Shown here in pieces: positions 11,926 through 21,290 of a DNA stretch of 64,000 nucleotides. The stretch lies in contig NC_134136.1 of assembly GCF_040939455.1 (NCBI RefSeq), forward strand, positions 75,096,001 to 75,160,000. The letters are read 5' to 3'. Both the position numbers and the translations under genes were made by a program. The DNA is from Microcebus murinus (Eukaryota; Chordata; Mammalia; Primates; Cheirogaleidae). Under the pieces are notes generated by a model, which searched no databases, had not been told where the DNA came from, and worked only from the letters and a program-made list of their open reading frames with translations. Within the stretch, counting starts at the first letter, position 1; the number at the start of each line of letters is the position of its first letter.

Positions 11926-13532
11926 CTTTCTTCTTTATTTTTATTTCATCATATTATGGGGGTACAAATATTGTTAAGGTTACATATATTGCCCTTGCCA
12001 CCCCTCCCTCCCTGCTGAGTCAGAGCTTCTAGGGCATCCATCCTCCAGGTGGTGCATATTGGACTCATTACCTAAGTACACACACATCCCCTCCTACCCC
12101 CTGCCACCTGCCCCACACCCGATGAAATTTCTTTTTTGACATTTTGGTTACATTTTATACCTTTGCCTCTCCCTAGGAAGGGTTAGAGGTATGCCCTTCC
12201 CCTTCACGATGCTTACCACATCCCTAAGATGTGGGTCTCCCCCCGCCGAATCCCTGGTGAACACTACCACCATTTGAGCTCCATAGTTTTAATCAGTCAG
12301 TACCAATTATGGTGAGTAGATATTGAGCCCATTTTCCTGGTCTTCTGCTGCCTCACTTTGGACAATGGGCTTAAACTTAATCCAGGATAGTATAAGCGGT
12401 GCTAGCTTGCTGTCGTTTCTTAGAATTAAGCAATATTCCATTGTGAACATTTACCAAATTTTAATTATCCACTCATGAATTGACGGGCACTTAGGTTGTT
12501 TCCATGTCCTTGCAATAGTGAATTGTGCTGCCATAAACAATTCCGGTGCAGATGTCTTTATAATAGAATGTCTTATGCTCTTTTGGGTAGATGCCTAATA
12601 ATGCTATTGCTGGGTCGAATGATATTTATATTTTTAGCTCTTTGAGATATCTCCAAATTCTTTTCCAGAAAGGTTGCACTAATTTGCAGTCCAAACAGCA
12701 GTATAAGAATGTTCCTGTCTCTCCGCATCCTCGCCAGCATTTGTTGTTTTGGAATTTCTTGATACAGGCCATTCTCACTGCTGTTAGGTGGTATCTCATT
12801 GTGGTTTTGATTTGCATTTCTCTAATGATTAGAGATGTTGAGCATTTTTTTTTTATGTTTGCTGGCCATTATTCTGTCTTTTTTGGAAAAGTTTCTGTTC
12901 ATTTCCATTGCCCATTTCTTGATGGGTTGTTTGCTTTTTTCTTGTTAATTCTTTTGAGTTCTAGATAGATTCTTGTTATTAGACCTTTATCAGAAGTGTA
13001 GAGAGAAAATATTTTCTCCCATTCTGTGGGTTGTCTATTTGCTCTAATGATAGTTTCCTTGGCAGTCCAGAAACTTTTTAATTTGATCAGATCCCATTTG
13101 TTTATTTTTGATGCTGCCATGATTGCCTTGGGCATCTTCCTCAAGAATTCTTTGCCTACACCAATGTCTGATAGGGTTTTCTCAACATATTCTTCTAGGA
13201 TTTTTAAAGTTTCATGCCTTAGGTTTAGGTCTGTTATCCATCTTGAGTGGATTTTGGTGAGAGTTGAGAGGTACAGAATCCTGATTCAATCTTCTGCATG
13301 TAGCTATCCATTTTCCCAGAAATATTTACTGAAGAGAGATTCTTTTCCTCATTGCATATTTTTGTCTGCTTTATCAAAGATGAGGTTACCGTATGCAGAT
13401 AGTTTCATCTCTGGAATCTCAGTTCTATTCCAAATATCAATGCTTCTGTTTTTGTGCCAGTACCAGGCTCATTTAACTATTATTGCTTTATAGTACAGCT
13501 TGAAGTCAGGAAGAGTGATGCCTCCCAGTTTG
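11926..13532 (-). mobile_element. 5'-truncated lemur-type L1 with target-site duplication
   Basis: The minus-strand L1 3' half begins with a T-rich tail and 'catattatgggggtacaaat' and runs through the 3' UTR and ORF2 C-terminal region. It is cut off in ORF2 at 13532. The 12-bp duplication TTACTTTATGAA flanks it (11914-11925 and 13533-13544). ORF2 is broken into short frames (12626-12817 and 12899-13144), so it is inactive. Confidence 0.85.
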
Positions 13533-13679
13533 TTACTTTATGAAATTTAAAAATAAAAATTAAATTTATTTAAATACCAAAGCTTGCTTCTGTAAAGTGT
13601 GTGAGTGAGTGAGTGTATGTGTTTGTGCCTCTGCATGAAGGACAGATTATATTTGAAGGAGAGATTATGTTTGTGGGTG

Positions 13680-13985
13680 TGAATTTGACAAATTGATTCT
13701 AAAAGTTATATGGAAATCTACTCGCCCAATAATAGCCAACACACTCTTGAAGAAGAATAATGTGTAAGACCTTGCTTTGCTAAATATGAAGGTTTATTGA
13801 AAGTATTAGTTCATTAAAATAATATGATATTGGTGCTAAAATAAACAAGTAGAGCAATGAGGAAAAAAGAGAGCCCACAAAAATACCCATGGATATAGAG
13901 ACACTTGATTTACCAAAAACATAGAGATAGGATGATCTTTTCAATAAATGATCCGGAGATAATTGAGTATCCATATTTTAAAAAT
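13680..13985 (+). repeat. Ancient L1 ORF2 fragment
   Basis: The plus strand reads 'ttgattctaaaagttatatg', then an 'aatagccaacacactcttga' block and 'acatagagataggatgatct', in the order of an old L1 ORF2 middle section. It is heavily decayed. It may continue the L1 that was interrupted by the insertion at 11926-13532. Confidence 0.5.
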
Positions 13986-13990
13986 AGGTG

Positions 13991-14086
13991 GCTGTGGGAG
14001 GCAGGATCTATAGTACCAAGAGGGTGAGGATGAGCTATGATATGAGCATGTGAGGTACCAGAGTGAGACCCCATCTCAAAAAAAAA
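13991..14086 (+). repeat. Short Alu-arm fragment
   Basis: About 95 bp with 'gtgggaggcaggat', 'gatgagctatgat' and 'cagagtgagaccccatctc' followed by an A run. This resembles a single decayed Alu or FLAM arm rather than a full dimer. Confidence 0.5.
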
Positions 14087-14099
14087 TTAGGTATTATGG

Positions 14100-14905
14100 T
14101 CTTATATCACAATAGGCTATTAAGATATATTAACAATCTTTAAAGCATACATAATCTTTCACCTTGTGGCTCCTCTTTTAAAAGTTTATTCTTATGAAAA
14201 TAATTAGATATTTTCACAACACCAGATTGTTTTTGATAGAGAAAAATTCCAAGCAATGTAAATGTCTATCATTGGGGAAAAAGTTAACTTTTGGTACACT
14301 TAAATAATGGAATACTATCTAGTCATTAATTAATTAAGTAACATTTTTAAAAGACAGAGTCATGCCCTGTCACCAAGGCTGGAATACAGTGCCATCATAG
14401 CTCACTGCAACCTTGAACTCCTGGGCTCAAGAGATCCTCCTAGTTCAGTCTCCAAAGTAGCTTGGACTACAAGCAAGTGCCACCATCGCTGGCTATTTTT
14501 TTTTTTAGAAAAGGGGTCTGGCTACATTGCCCAGGCTGGTCTTGAACTCCTGGCCTCAAGTGATCTCCCTGCCTCAGCCACCCAAAGAGCTAGGATTACA
14601 GGTGTGAGCCACCATGCCCAGTCAGTCATTAATTTATAATGCAGAAGAAAATATAATGACATGACATGAAACAATTTCCAGGTTTTAAATAGGTTTGAAT
14701 AAGTTTTAAGTAGACCATATATGATTATATTTTATGTATATTTGCGTGAAAAAATGCTGGAAGTATATGTATCAATGTTACCAGTGATTTTTCTCTCCAT
14801 GTGGGATTACAGATGTTTTTTATCTTTTTCCTTTTGCTTATGTATGTTTTCCAAAAATTTCTACAAAAATATGTGTTAATTTTGTAATAAATTTTTTTTC
14901 ACCTA
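14100..14905 (+). repeat. Ancient L1 (L1M-type) 3' end
   Basis: The plus strand includes 'aatgtctatcattggggaaa', 'tacacttaaataatggaata' and, after the Alu, a 3' UTR-like stretch ending in 'tttgtaataaattttttttc'. It is an old L1 3' terminus split by the AluJ at 14332-14623. Confidence 0.55.
14332..14623 (-). mobile_element. AluJ, reverse orientation, with target-site duplication
   Basis: The minus strand reads as a complete old Alu dimer without the lemur-specific middle extension. The plus strand shows 'ctcactgcaaccttgaactc' and 'attacaggtgtgagccacca'. The 11-bp duplication AGTCATTAATT flanks it at 14321-14331 and 14624-14634. It resembles the ancestral AluJ group. Confidence 0.8.
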
Positions 14906-15676
14906 TTCACCAATTGCATGTTTGACTTAACACAAAAACAACCATCAATTTATAAAGGTAAACAAGTTGAGGAAGAAAAATGTTATTAAAAATGGATGTT
15001 GAACTGAAGTTTTGAAATGGGCCTTTGGAAATATAAGCTGTGCTGAGCTTAATAAATGTAAAGGCTTAATGCTAAAGTTCATTTTCATATAACAATTTGT
15101 ATTCTGGCTTTACTTGTCACTTGTTATGTATTTAAACAATGCCCTCTCTGTCAGAGAGATTCAACATTGCTGCTTTTGGAGATAGAGGAAAGGACCACAA
15201 TCCAAAGAATGTGGGTGGCCTCTAGAAGCTGGAAAAGGCAAGGAAAGGAGCTATTTAAAATCTATTAGAGGATTTAGATGCTAGTTCCTCAAAAAAAATG
15301 CAGCACTGTAGATACATCAAATTTAGCCCAGTAAGACCCATTTCAGATTTCTACCCTTCATAATTGTAATAATAATTTGTATTATTTAAGCCACTAATGT
15401 TTTGGTAATTTGTTATGGCAGCAATAGGAAACTAAAAGAATCAGCAAAGAATTCTATCACTTTTCCAATAACCTCTCCTCCTCCAAATCCCTTTCTCTTC
15501 CTAGATGTTTCATAAACTCATTTAAATGTTGGTAACTTAGGGAGACAGATAAAGAAATGGAAAAAGTCAAAGCTCCTGCTTTAATAGATTTTCTCTGTGA
15601 AGATGCAAAGACTAAGAATACATATTTTTAATCTTTTGCTCACTTAATAGTAATTTGAAAAGTATTATGACAGATG
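14906..15676. other. Mostly unannotated, with a possible MaLR LTR tail
   Basis: I see no gene. Near 15380-15436 the phrase 'taagccactaatgttttggt' followed by 'ttgttatggcagcaatagga' matches the 3' end of an old MaLR-type LTR on the plus strand. The upstream extent cannot be set by eye. Confidence 0.4.
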
Positions 15677-15682
15677 GTGTCC
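15677..15682. repeat. Provirus target-site duplication, left copy
   Basis: GTGTCC directly precedes the 5' LTR start (TGAAGC). The same six bases follow the 3' LTR at 24647-24652. Confidence 0.9.
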
Positions 15683-15813
15683 TGAAGCAAGCCACTCCTG
15701 GGTCAGATTGGCCGAGACCCAAAGTCAGCAGAACAGGAGCCCATTGTTTGTTCCCACAATTAGCAGGACATGACTTGTTGACTAGCAGAGAGAAATGTTC
15801 CTCCGGGCAAATG

Positions 15814-16040
15814 GCCAAGGACCTGTGGTCTCACATGTGAGCCAAGGTTGTCTGTTATCCTGCATGCGGTGCCATACATTGCAGAAAGCCAAGGACCTTT
15901 GGTTTTGCATGTGAGCAAAGTTTGTCTGTTATCTGGATGCGGTAATAGACAGTAGAAGAGAGAATGTAAACATCTCCTTCTTGTTGTGCTATGCAACAAA
16001 GCCAAGGCATCTTGTTATCTGCAAACGGTATCAAGCATTG
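15814..16040 (+). promoter_or_regulatory. Imperfect direct repeats in the LTR U3 (possible enhancer repeats)
   Basis: A unit starting 'gccaaggacct' and containing 'gtctgttatc' and 'gcggt' begins at 15814 and again at 15888, a spacing of 74 bp. A shorter partial copy starts at 16011 ('gccaaggcatcttgttatct'). The same arrangement is kept in the 3' LTR. Repeated U3 blocks often act as enhancers in retroviruses. Function here is inferred only. Confidence 0.65.
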
Positions 16041-16169
16041 AAAGGCATCCCTTGTGCTATGACTAGAGAAACAGGTGCTGTTGGCCCATGGGAAGTCACA
16101 TACCAAAAAGTAGCTGGGAAAATAGTTGGCATAAGAAAATAGCTGTGGGACGCTTGCCCAATTAAACAG

Positions 16170-16176
16170 TATAAAA
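16170..16176 (+). promoter_or_regulatory. TATA box of the 5' LTR
   Basis: TATAAAA lies about 160 bp before the LTR end. The matching TATAAAA is at 24487-24493 in the 3' LTR. A 'cccaatta' just upstream may be a weak CAAT element. Confidence 0.7.
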
Positions 16177-16330
16177 ATAAACTGACTGGTGCTGTAAGGT
16201 CCTGTAGTCTTCAACCGTCTTTGTGTCTGTGTACTTTATTTTTCTGGGACTGCAGCCAACTCTGTCATGTCTGCATCTTATGTGTATGTCTTCTGTGTTC
16301 TTCCTCCATCCTGCAATTGGGCCACAACAA

Positions 16331-16459
16331 GTGGAGCAGCGAGCAAGGTCTTGAATCCTAAGCAGGGTCATGAATCCTGAGCAGAGTATGTGTAATTTTA
16401 GGATGAGGGACTGAAGAGGCACCCCTTTGGCTATTGGTAAGTGGCACCCAACAGGGGAC
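16331..16459 (+). other. Leader with two candidate primer-binding sites
   Basis: A primer-binding site is expected within a few bases of the LTR end. There, from 16332, the sequence is 'tggagcagcgagcaagg', which I cannot match to a tRNA 3' end. At 16442-16459, 112 bp downstream, 'tggcacccaacaggggac' matches the lysine-type site of betaretroviruses at 14 of 18 positions. The intervening leader holds a short direct repeat ('tcttgaatcctaagcag' / 'tcatgaatcctgagcag'). A splice-donor-like GGTAAGT overlaps the second site at 16436-16442. Confidence 0.5.
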
Positions 16460-17436
16460 TCTTGGGAAAATGGGAAATACTCCCTCAGCCACGGAACATG
16501 AATATTGAAAGTTAATTCAAAGATTGTTGAGTTCAGTAGGGGTTGAAGTAAAAGAAAATACATTAAAACAGTTATTTGCTTTAGTGCAACAGCATTGTTA
16601 TTGGTTTCTGTGTCAGTCTCAAGTACAGTTAAATCTTCATGGCTGGCAACAAGTAGTGAAAGCTTTTTGTCTCGCTCATCAATAAGGAGACACTATTGAT
16701 TTAAACATATTGACAGTCTGCAGTGCAATCACTCAGGCGCTGCATCTTTTACAGACAGATTCAGAAATAGCTGGCTCAGATAAAGTTGGTTCAGATGGAG
16801 ATTCAGGGGAAGAATCCCCTCCGCTGCATTCCTAGTCTCCCTTAATACCTAGAGACGTGGAGGAGGAACTTCCAGATGGAGAGCCTCCAGGAAATTCCCT
16901 TAAATTACCTATGCAGTCAGAAGTTCAGGAGCTTATCTCTCTACTCAGAAAAAGCAATTTGACCACAGCTGCAGATCTGCCCTCTCTCAGGACTTATCCG
17001 GTTCAACCCTCAGCACTGCTGGCCCAGAAGTTCTTTTAAGTTTCCTATAATCACCCTGGGGCCCCCTCCTGCCCCCTACTGATTTTGTTGACAATCTCCT
17101 GCTGGTTCCCAAATTGGAGCCACTTTCACTTTTCCTCAACCTTCGTTTTCCCATCACTCAGCAAAAGTTTGCCCCAGCCAGGACCCTAATTATCCCCAGG
17201 GTGGAGTGAATGTTGCTTATCAAGCTTTGCAACACAATTTTTTAAAGGAGTTGAAACAGGCCATTCAGGCATATGGCCTGCAGTCTCCTTTTTTTACTAG
17301 GCTGATTGATGCTTTTTCCAGTGAAAATGTCTTATTCCCGTCAGACTGGGAGCATTTGGGAACAATGGTCTTAGAAAGTCCACAATGGCTGCAATTGCGT
17401 AGTTGGTGGGTTGAGGGAGCAAGAGTACAGTCCTGC

Positions 17437-17920
17437 ACTGGAATGTTTATAGCAGCACAATTCATAATCGCAAGGCTGTGGAAACAGCCCAAGTGCCCAT
17501 CAATCCAAGAATGGATTAATAAAATGTGGTATATGTATACCATGGAGTACTATTCAGCTCTAAGAAACAATGGTGATATAGCACATCTTATATTTTCCTG
17601 GTTAGAGCTGGAACCCATACTACTAAGTGAAGTATCCCAAGAATGGAAAAACAAGCACCATATATATTCTCCAGCAAACTGGTATTAACTGAGTAGCACC
17701 TAAGTGGACACATAGGTGCTACAGTAATAGGGTATTGGGGAGGTGGGAGGGGGAGGGGGGTGGGTATATACATACACAATGAGTGAGATGTGCACCATCT
17801 GGGGGATGGTCATGATGGAGACTCAGACTTTTGGGGGGAGGGGGGGAAATGGGCATTTATTGAAACCTTAAAATCTGTACCCCCATAATATGCCAAAATA
17901 AAAAAAAAAATTAAAAAAAA
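17437..17920 (+). mobile_element. 5'-truncated L1 tail inserted in gag
   Basis: The insert holds the last about 80 codons of L1 ORF2 (stop at 17686-17688), the G-rich 3' UTR and an A-rich tail. The 16-bp duplication AAGAGTACAGTCCTGC flanks it at 17421-17436 and 17921-17936. It therefore inserted into the provirus, not the reverse. Its ORF2 part is fused in frame to capsid codons, giving a chimeric 160-codon frame (17206-17688) with no expected function. Confidence 0.95.
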
Positions 17921-18604
17921 AAGAGTACAGTCCTGCCTTAATGCTTGGCAGCAGCCTCCTGGGCCCACTGAGGATGAGCTCACGGGCTCTGGACAGTATG
18001 CCACGTTGGAGGTGCAAGCTGCGCTGGGTGATCCGGCCTTATCTCAAACTAAACTGATTTTTTTAAGGGCTTGGAAAAGAAGTGAAACTTCTGGTACTTT
18101 GGTGCCCTCTTTTGCAAAAACTATATGGGGTCCCACTGAGCCATATACTGATTTCTTGTCTCGTTTGAAATATGCTGCACAAAGAAGTGTTAGCTTTACT
18201 GAGGCTGCTTCTCTTATTGTCCAATCTTTAGCTGTGGAAAATGCCAATCCAGATTTCCAAAACATACTGTGTCCTCTAAAGGCTAGTGGCACCTCACTGG
18301 ATGAGTATGGTTGAGCTTGTGCAGGTGTTAGTGGGGCTGCTTATCACACCACCTTATTAGCTGGAGCAATTCAAAAGGGAAATAATCGGCCCACCTGTTT
18401 CAATTGTGGAAAAGTCAGACATATGAGAAAAGAGTGCAGGTGGGGCAAGCGAGATAATGCTGGTCTTGTGCCCAGGGCATCAGAGAAACCATGCTCAAGG
18501 TTGTGTGAGCGATGTGGGAAGGTGCCACAATGGACTAATGAGTGTAAGTCAAAATTTGACGAGAATGGCAACTCTTTGCCACCTCATAATGATGGGAATT
18601 CAGG

Positions 18605-18611
18605 AAATTTC
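18605..18611 (+). promoter_or_regulatory. Candidate gag-pro -1 frameshift heptamer
   Basis: A AAT TTC lies in the gag frame and fits the X XXY YYZ pattern. A -1 slip here enters the frame of the protease ORF. That frame has a TAG at 18683-18685, before the long open stretch. Either the TAG is a later mutation or the slip site is elsewhere. Confidence 0.35.
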
Positions 18612-18685
18612 CTGGAGGGCCCTCAGCCTCAGGGCCCCTACAACAATATGAGGTCTCAGTTTCAGCAATACCTAGTGAGCAATAG

Positions 18686-19492
18686 GATAGCTCATCAACT
18701 GAGCAATCCCTAAAAGTTACTCAGCTCTATGCTGCCACTACAGGGAGTGCAGCTGTGGACCTTTCTGTCACCAGAACCTATACTTTAACCCCCACAGGTG
18801 GAGTTCACAGACTATCCACTCAAGTCTATGGGCCTCTTCCCAAAGAAAAGGTTGGATTTGTAATTGGAAGAAGTAGCTGTGCACTTAAAGGCATATTTAT
18901 ACATCTGGGAGTTATTGATCCTGATTATACTGAAGGGATTCAAATCATGGTTTCTGTCTCTCATACAACTCAAATTTTTGCAGGGACTTGTATAGCTCAA
19001 TTTTTGTTTTTGCCTTATGCTCCTTTTCCTGCAAGGAATGCCAGATGCAAAGGAGGTTTTGGCAGCACAGGAACAAAGGTGTTTTGGGAAACTCTTATTC
19101 AGGATTCCCGGCCTGTCCTTAACCTTACTATTTCTGACTGCTCCTTTGAGGGCCTGGTGGATACGGGGGCAGATGTTTCTATCATTAGTCTTGCTCAATG
19201 GTCTCCTGACTGGTCAAAGGTCTTAGTCCCCACTGTTCTTTCTGGGTTAGGACAAGCTCAATGTGTCTATCCTAGCAATGATACTTTTGACTGTGTAGGG
19301 CCAGAAGGCCAAAAAGCTTCTTTACAGTTATATATTACTGACATTGCTGTGAACCTATGGGGGCGAGATTTGCTACATCAATTTGGAGCTTTTATAACTA
19401 TTCCCCATCTTTCCCCTAATGTTAAGAATATGATGTTAAAGATGAGATTTAATACTAATGAGCCTTTAGAAAAATCCACTTCTTTAGACTAA
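18686..19492 (+). CDS. pro: ERV dUTPase-protease frame (pro), uninterrupted
   Basis: This is the only viral frame of full length without a stop (268 codons after the TAG at 18683). In betaretroviruses, pro joins a dUTPase, which removes dUTP, to an aspartic protease that cuts Gag and Pol. The dUTPase part shows 'GSAAVDLSV' (motif 1 type) near 18743 and 'GRSS' near 18870, with 'GVIDPDYTEG' around 18910. The protease catalytic block 'LVDTGAD' begins at 19154, and a 'GRDLL' block lies near the end. I do not see a glycine-rich G-patch tail. It overlaps the end of gag (-1 frame) and pol follows at another -1 step. Expression would need frameshifting, so function is doubtful. Confidence 0.75.
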   Translation, partial: DSSSTEQSLKVTQLYAATTGSAAVDLSVTRTYTLTPTGGVHRLSTQVYGPLPKEKVGFVIGRSSCALKGIFIHLGVIDPDYTEGIQIMVSVSHTTQIFAGTCIAQFLFLPYAPFPARNARCKGGFGSTGTKVFWETLIQDSRPVLNLTISDCSFEGLVDTGADVSIISLAQWSPDWSKVLVPTVLSGLGQAQCVYPSNDTFDCVGPEGQKASLQLYITDIAVNLWGRDLLHQFGAFITIPHLSPNVKNMMLKMRFNTNEPLEKSTSLD

Positions 19493-20497
19493 TTGCCACT
19501 GCTCATGAGATCCCTCGAGCTCTTCCACTTTGATGGAACACAGATAAACCTGTGTGGGTTGAGCAGTGGCCTCTGACAAAAGAAAAGCTCGAGGCATTAA
19601 AAAAACTAGTGGCTGGACAGCTTAATTCTGGGCATATTGAACCCTCTACTTCTCCCTAGAATTCTCCAGTTTTTGTTATTAAAAAGAAATCTGGAAAATG
19701 GCGATTTCTTACAGATCTTTGAGAGATTAATAAATGTATCCAACCCATGGGTCATTTGCAACCTGGCCTGCCCCTGCCTTCTATGCTTCCATCTGGATGG
19801 TCTCTGATGGTTATAGATCTTAAAGATTGCTTCTTTACTATCCCTCTACAGCCTTCAGATTGTGAACATTTTGCTTTTACTATAGGTGAATATAATAATG
19901 GCCACCCCACTGAAAGATATCAGTGGTGGGTGCTTCCTCGAGGCATGCTAAATTGCCCTACTTTGTGCTAAGAATTTGTTGATCACGCCATAAATCCTGT
20001 CCATATTCAGCACCCTGACGTTGTGTTATGAAATTATATGGATGACATTCTCCTTGCTGCTCCATCACGAGCTTTGCGTGATGCTGCCTATGCTGATCTT
20101 TGGGAGCACCTTAAGTTTTTAAATTGGTTATTGCCCCTGAAAAAGGTTCAAACTACCCCACCCTTAGATTACTTGGGGTATTGTCTTTCAGATACACAGA
20201 TTTGACCCCCAAAATTACAAATTTGAAGAGATAATCTTAGGACTTCTAATGATTTTCAGAAATTACTTGGAGATATTAATTGGCTTCAGCCATCGCTTGG
20301 TATACCTACTTATGCATTGCAACATCTGTTTGCTACCCTCGAGGGCGATTCTGTCCTCAACAGTCCCTGATCTTTCACACCACAAGCAGAACAATAATTA
20401 CAATTTGTGGAGCAGCATCTCCGTTCTGGTTTCCTTGCCTTTTTTGAACCCTCATTCCCTGTTATATTGTTTCTTTTTCATACTTTTCTTTTCTTTC

Positions 20498-20528
<31 letters not shown>

Positions 20529-21290
20529 GTACATTCCCCTGTGAGTTTAAAACGCTGCTCCTGCAGCAATCTTTTTCATACTTTTCATTCCCTTTATGCA
20601 TATCTAGGACAGACTTATGGAATTTTTGAATGGATATTCTTACCAAGTTCAACAGAATAAAAAACCCCTAATATATGTGGATAAACTTGCCCAGTTAATC
20701 ATCAGAGGTTGCTGGCGATGTCATCAACTCTCTGGACAAGATCCCTGTAAAATTGTTACCAGTTTAAGTTCTAAAGATATTCAAACTAACTTTGAATTTT
20801 CTACTGCTTGGTAGGTGGCTTGTGCAGATTACATTGGCAGCTTTGATAATCATTATCCCCCACATAAGCTGTATTCTTTTTTGCAGGTAGATACAGTCCT
20901 CACACTGTCTCCCATCACTTCCAGTCCTCTCCAAGGGTCCACTTTTTTACAGATGCTTCTAGTTCTCAAAAGGCAGGTTATTGGAGTTCTACCATGCACA
21001 GAGTTATTACTTCTCCTTTCACATCTGTGCAACAGAGTGAACTGTATGCAGTATGTTTAGTGCTGCAGGATTTCCCTTCTGAACCTTTAAACATTGTCAG
21101 CGACTCTCAATATGCTGTTTATGTTACTTCTCAACTTCCCACTCTCTCTTTACCACTTAACCCCCAAACGACTTTGCAATATTTGTTCTCCCATTTGCAG
21201 ACTCTCCTCCAAGCTCGCCACTTTCCTATCTTTATTGTGCATATTCAATACCATTCTGGATTACCAGGTCCTTTGTCTAAAGGCAATTAA
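19493..21290 (+). pseudogene. pol: Pol relic: reverse transcriptase and RNase H
   Basis: The reverse transcriptase part reads in frame +1 of the window and keeps the catalytic YMDD (20035-20046), but has in-frame stops before and after it. After the 98-bp net gain at 20489-20586 the RNase H part reads in a new frame, exactly as that insertion predicts. RNase H shows 'FFTDAS' near 20940, 'SELYAV' near 21034 and 'VSDSQYA' near 21100, the three acidic positions, and ends with 'HSGLPGPLSKGN' before a TAA. The polyprotein is clearly dead because of multiple stops. Confidence 0.85.
20489..20569 (-). mobile_element. 81-bp polyadenylated retroinsertion in pol, source unknown
   Basis: A T/C-rich run followed by about 48 bp of unique sequence lies between two exact copies of TCTTTTTCATACTTTTC (20472-20488 and 20570-20586). 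Read on the minus strand it is a short body ('gattgctgcaggagcagcgt' onward) followed by a poly-A tail. This is the signature of an L1-driven insertion of a 5'-truncated transcript. I do not recognise the body as Alu, L1 or a known small RNA. Confidence 0.75.

Larger units (their letters stand above)
15683..16329 (+). repeat. 5' LTR of the provirus
   Basis: It starts TGAAGCAAG and ends in ACAACA, giving the usual TG...CA termini. It has the same length as the 3' LTR. A TATA box lies at 16170-16176. The sequence downstream of it, 'gtgtctgtgtactttatttt', likely covers the transcription start, R and U5. The U3 contains an internal imperfect duplication (15814-16040). No sharp AATAAA is evident; 'ataaaaataaa' near the TATA may serve. 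Confidence 0.92.
16470..18713 (+). pseudogene. gag: Gag polyprotein relic (matrix, capsid, nucleocapsid)
   Basis: Gag would form the virion core. The likely start ATG at 16470 opens with M-G, a myristoylation-type start as in betaretroviral Gag. The frame meets a TGA after 12 codons, later TAA/TAG stops, and ends near 17039. Capsid sequence continues in another frame from about 17206. An L1 tail interrupts it at 17437-17920. After that insertion the frame holds a major-homology-like block near 18125-18170 ('GPTEPYTDFLSRL'), and then a TGA at 18312. Two zinc knuckles follow. The first is canonical (CX2CX4HX4C from 18396). The second, from 18504, has Q in place of the histidine. Gag ends at TAA 18711-18713. 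It cannot make a full protein. Confidence 0.85.

Noticed and set aside
17206..17688. 160-codon open frame in the gag region
   Set aside because: It joins capsid codons to inserted L1 ORF2 codons across the insertion point at 17437. It is an accidental fusion.
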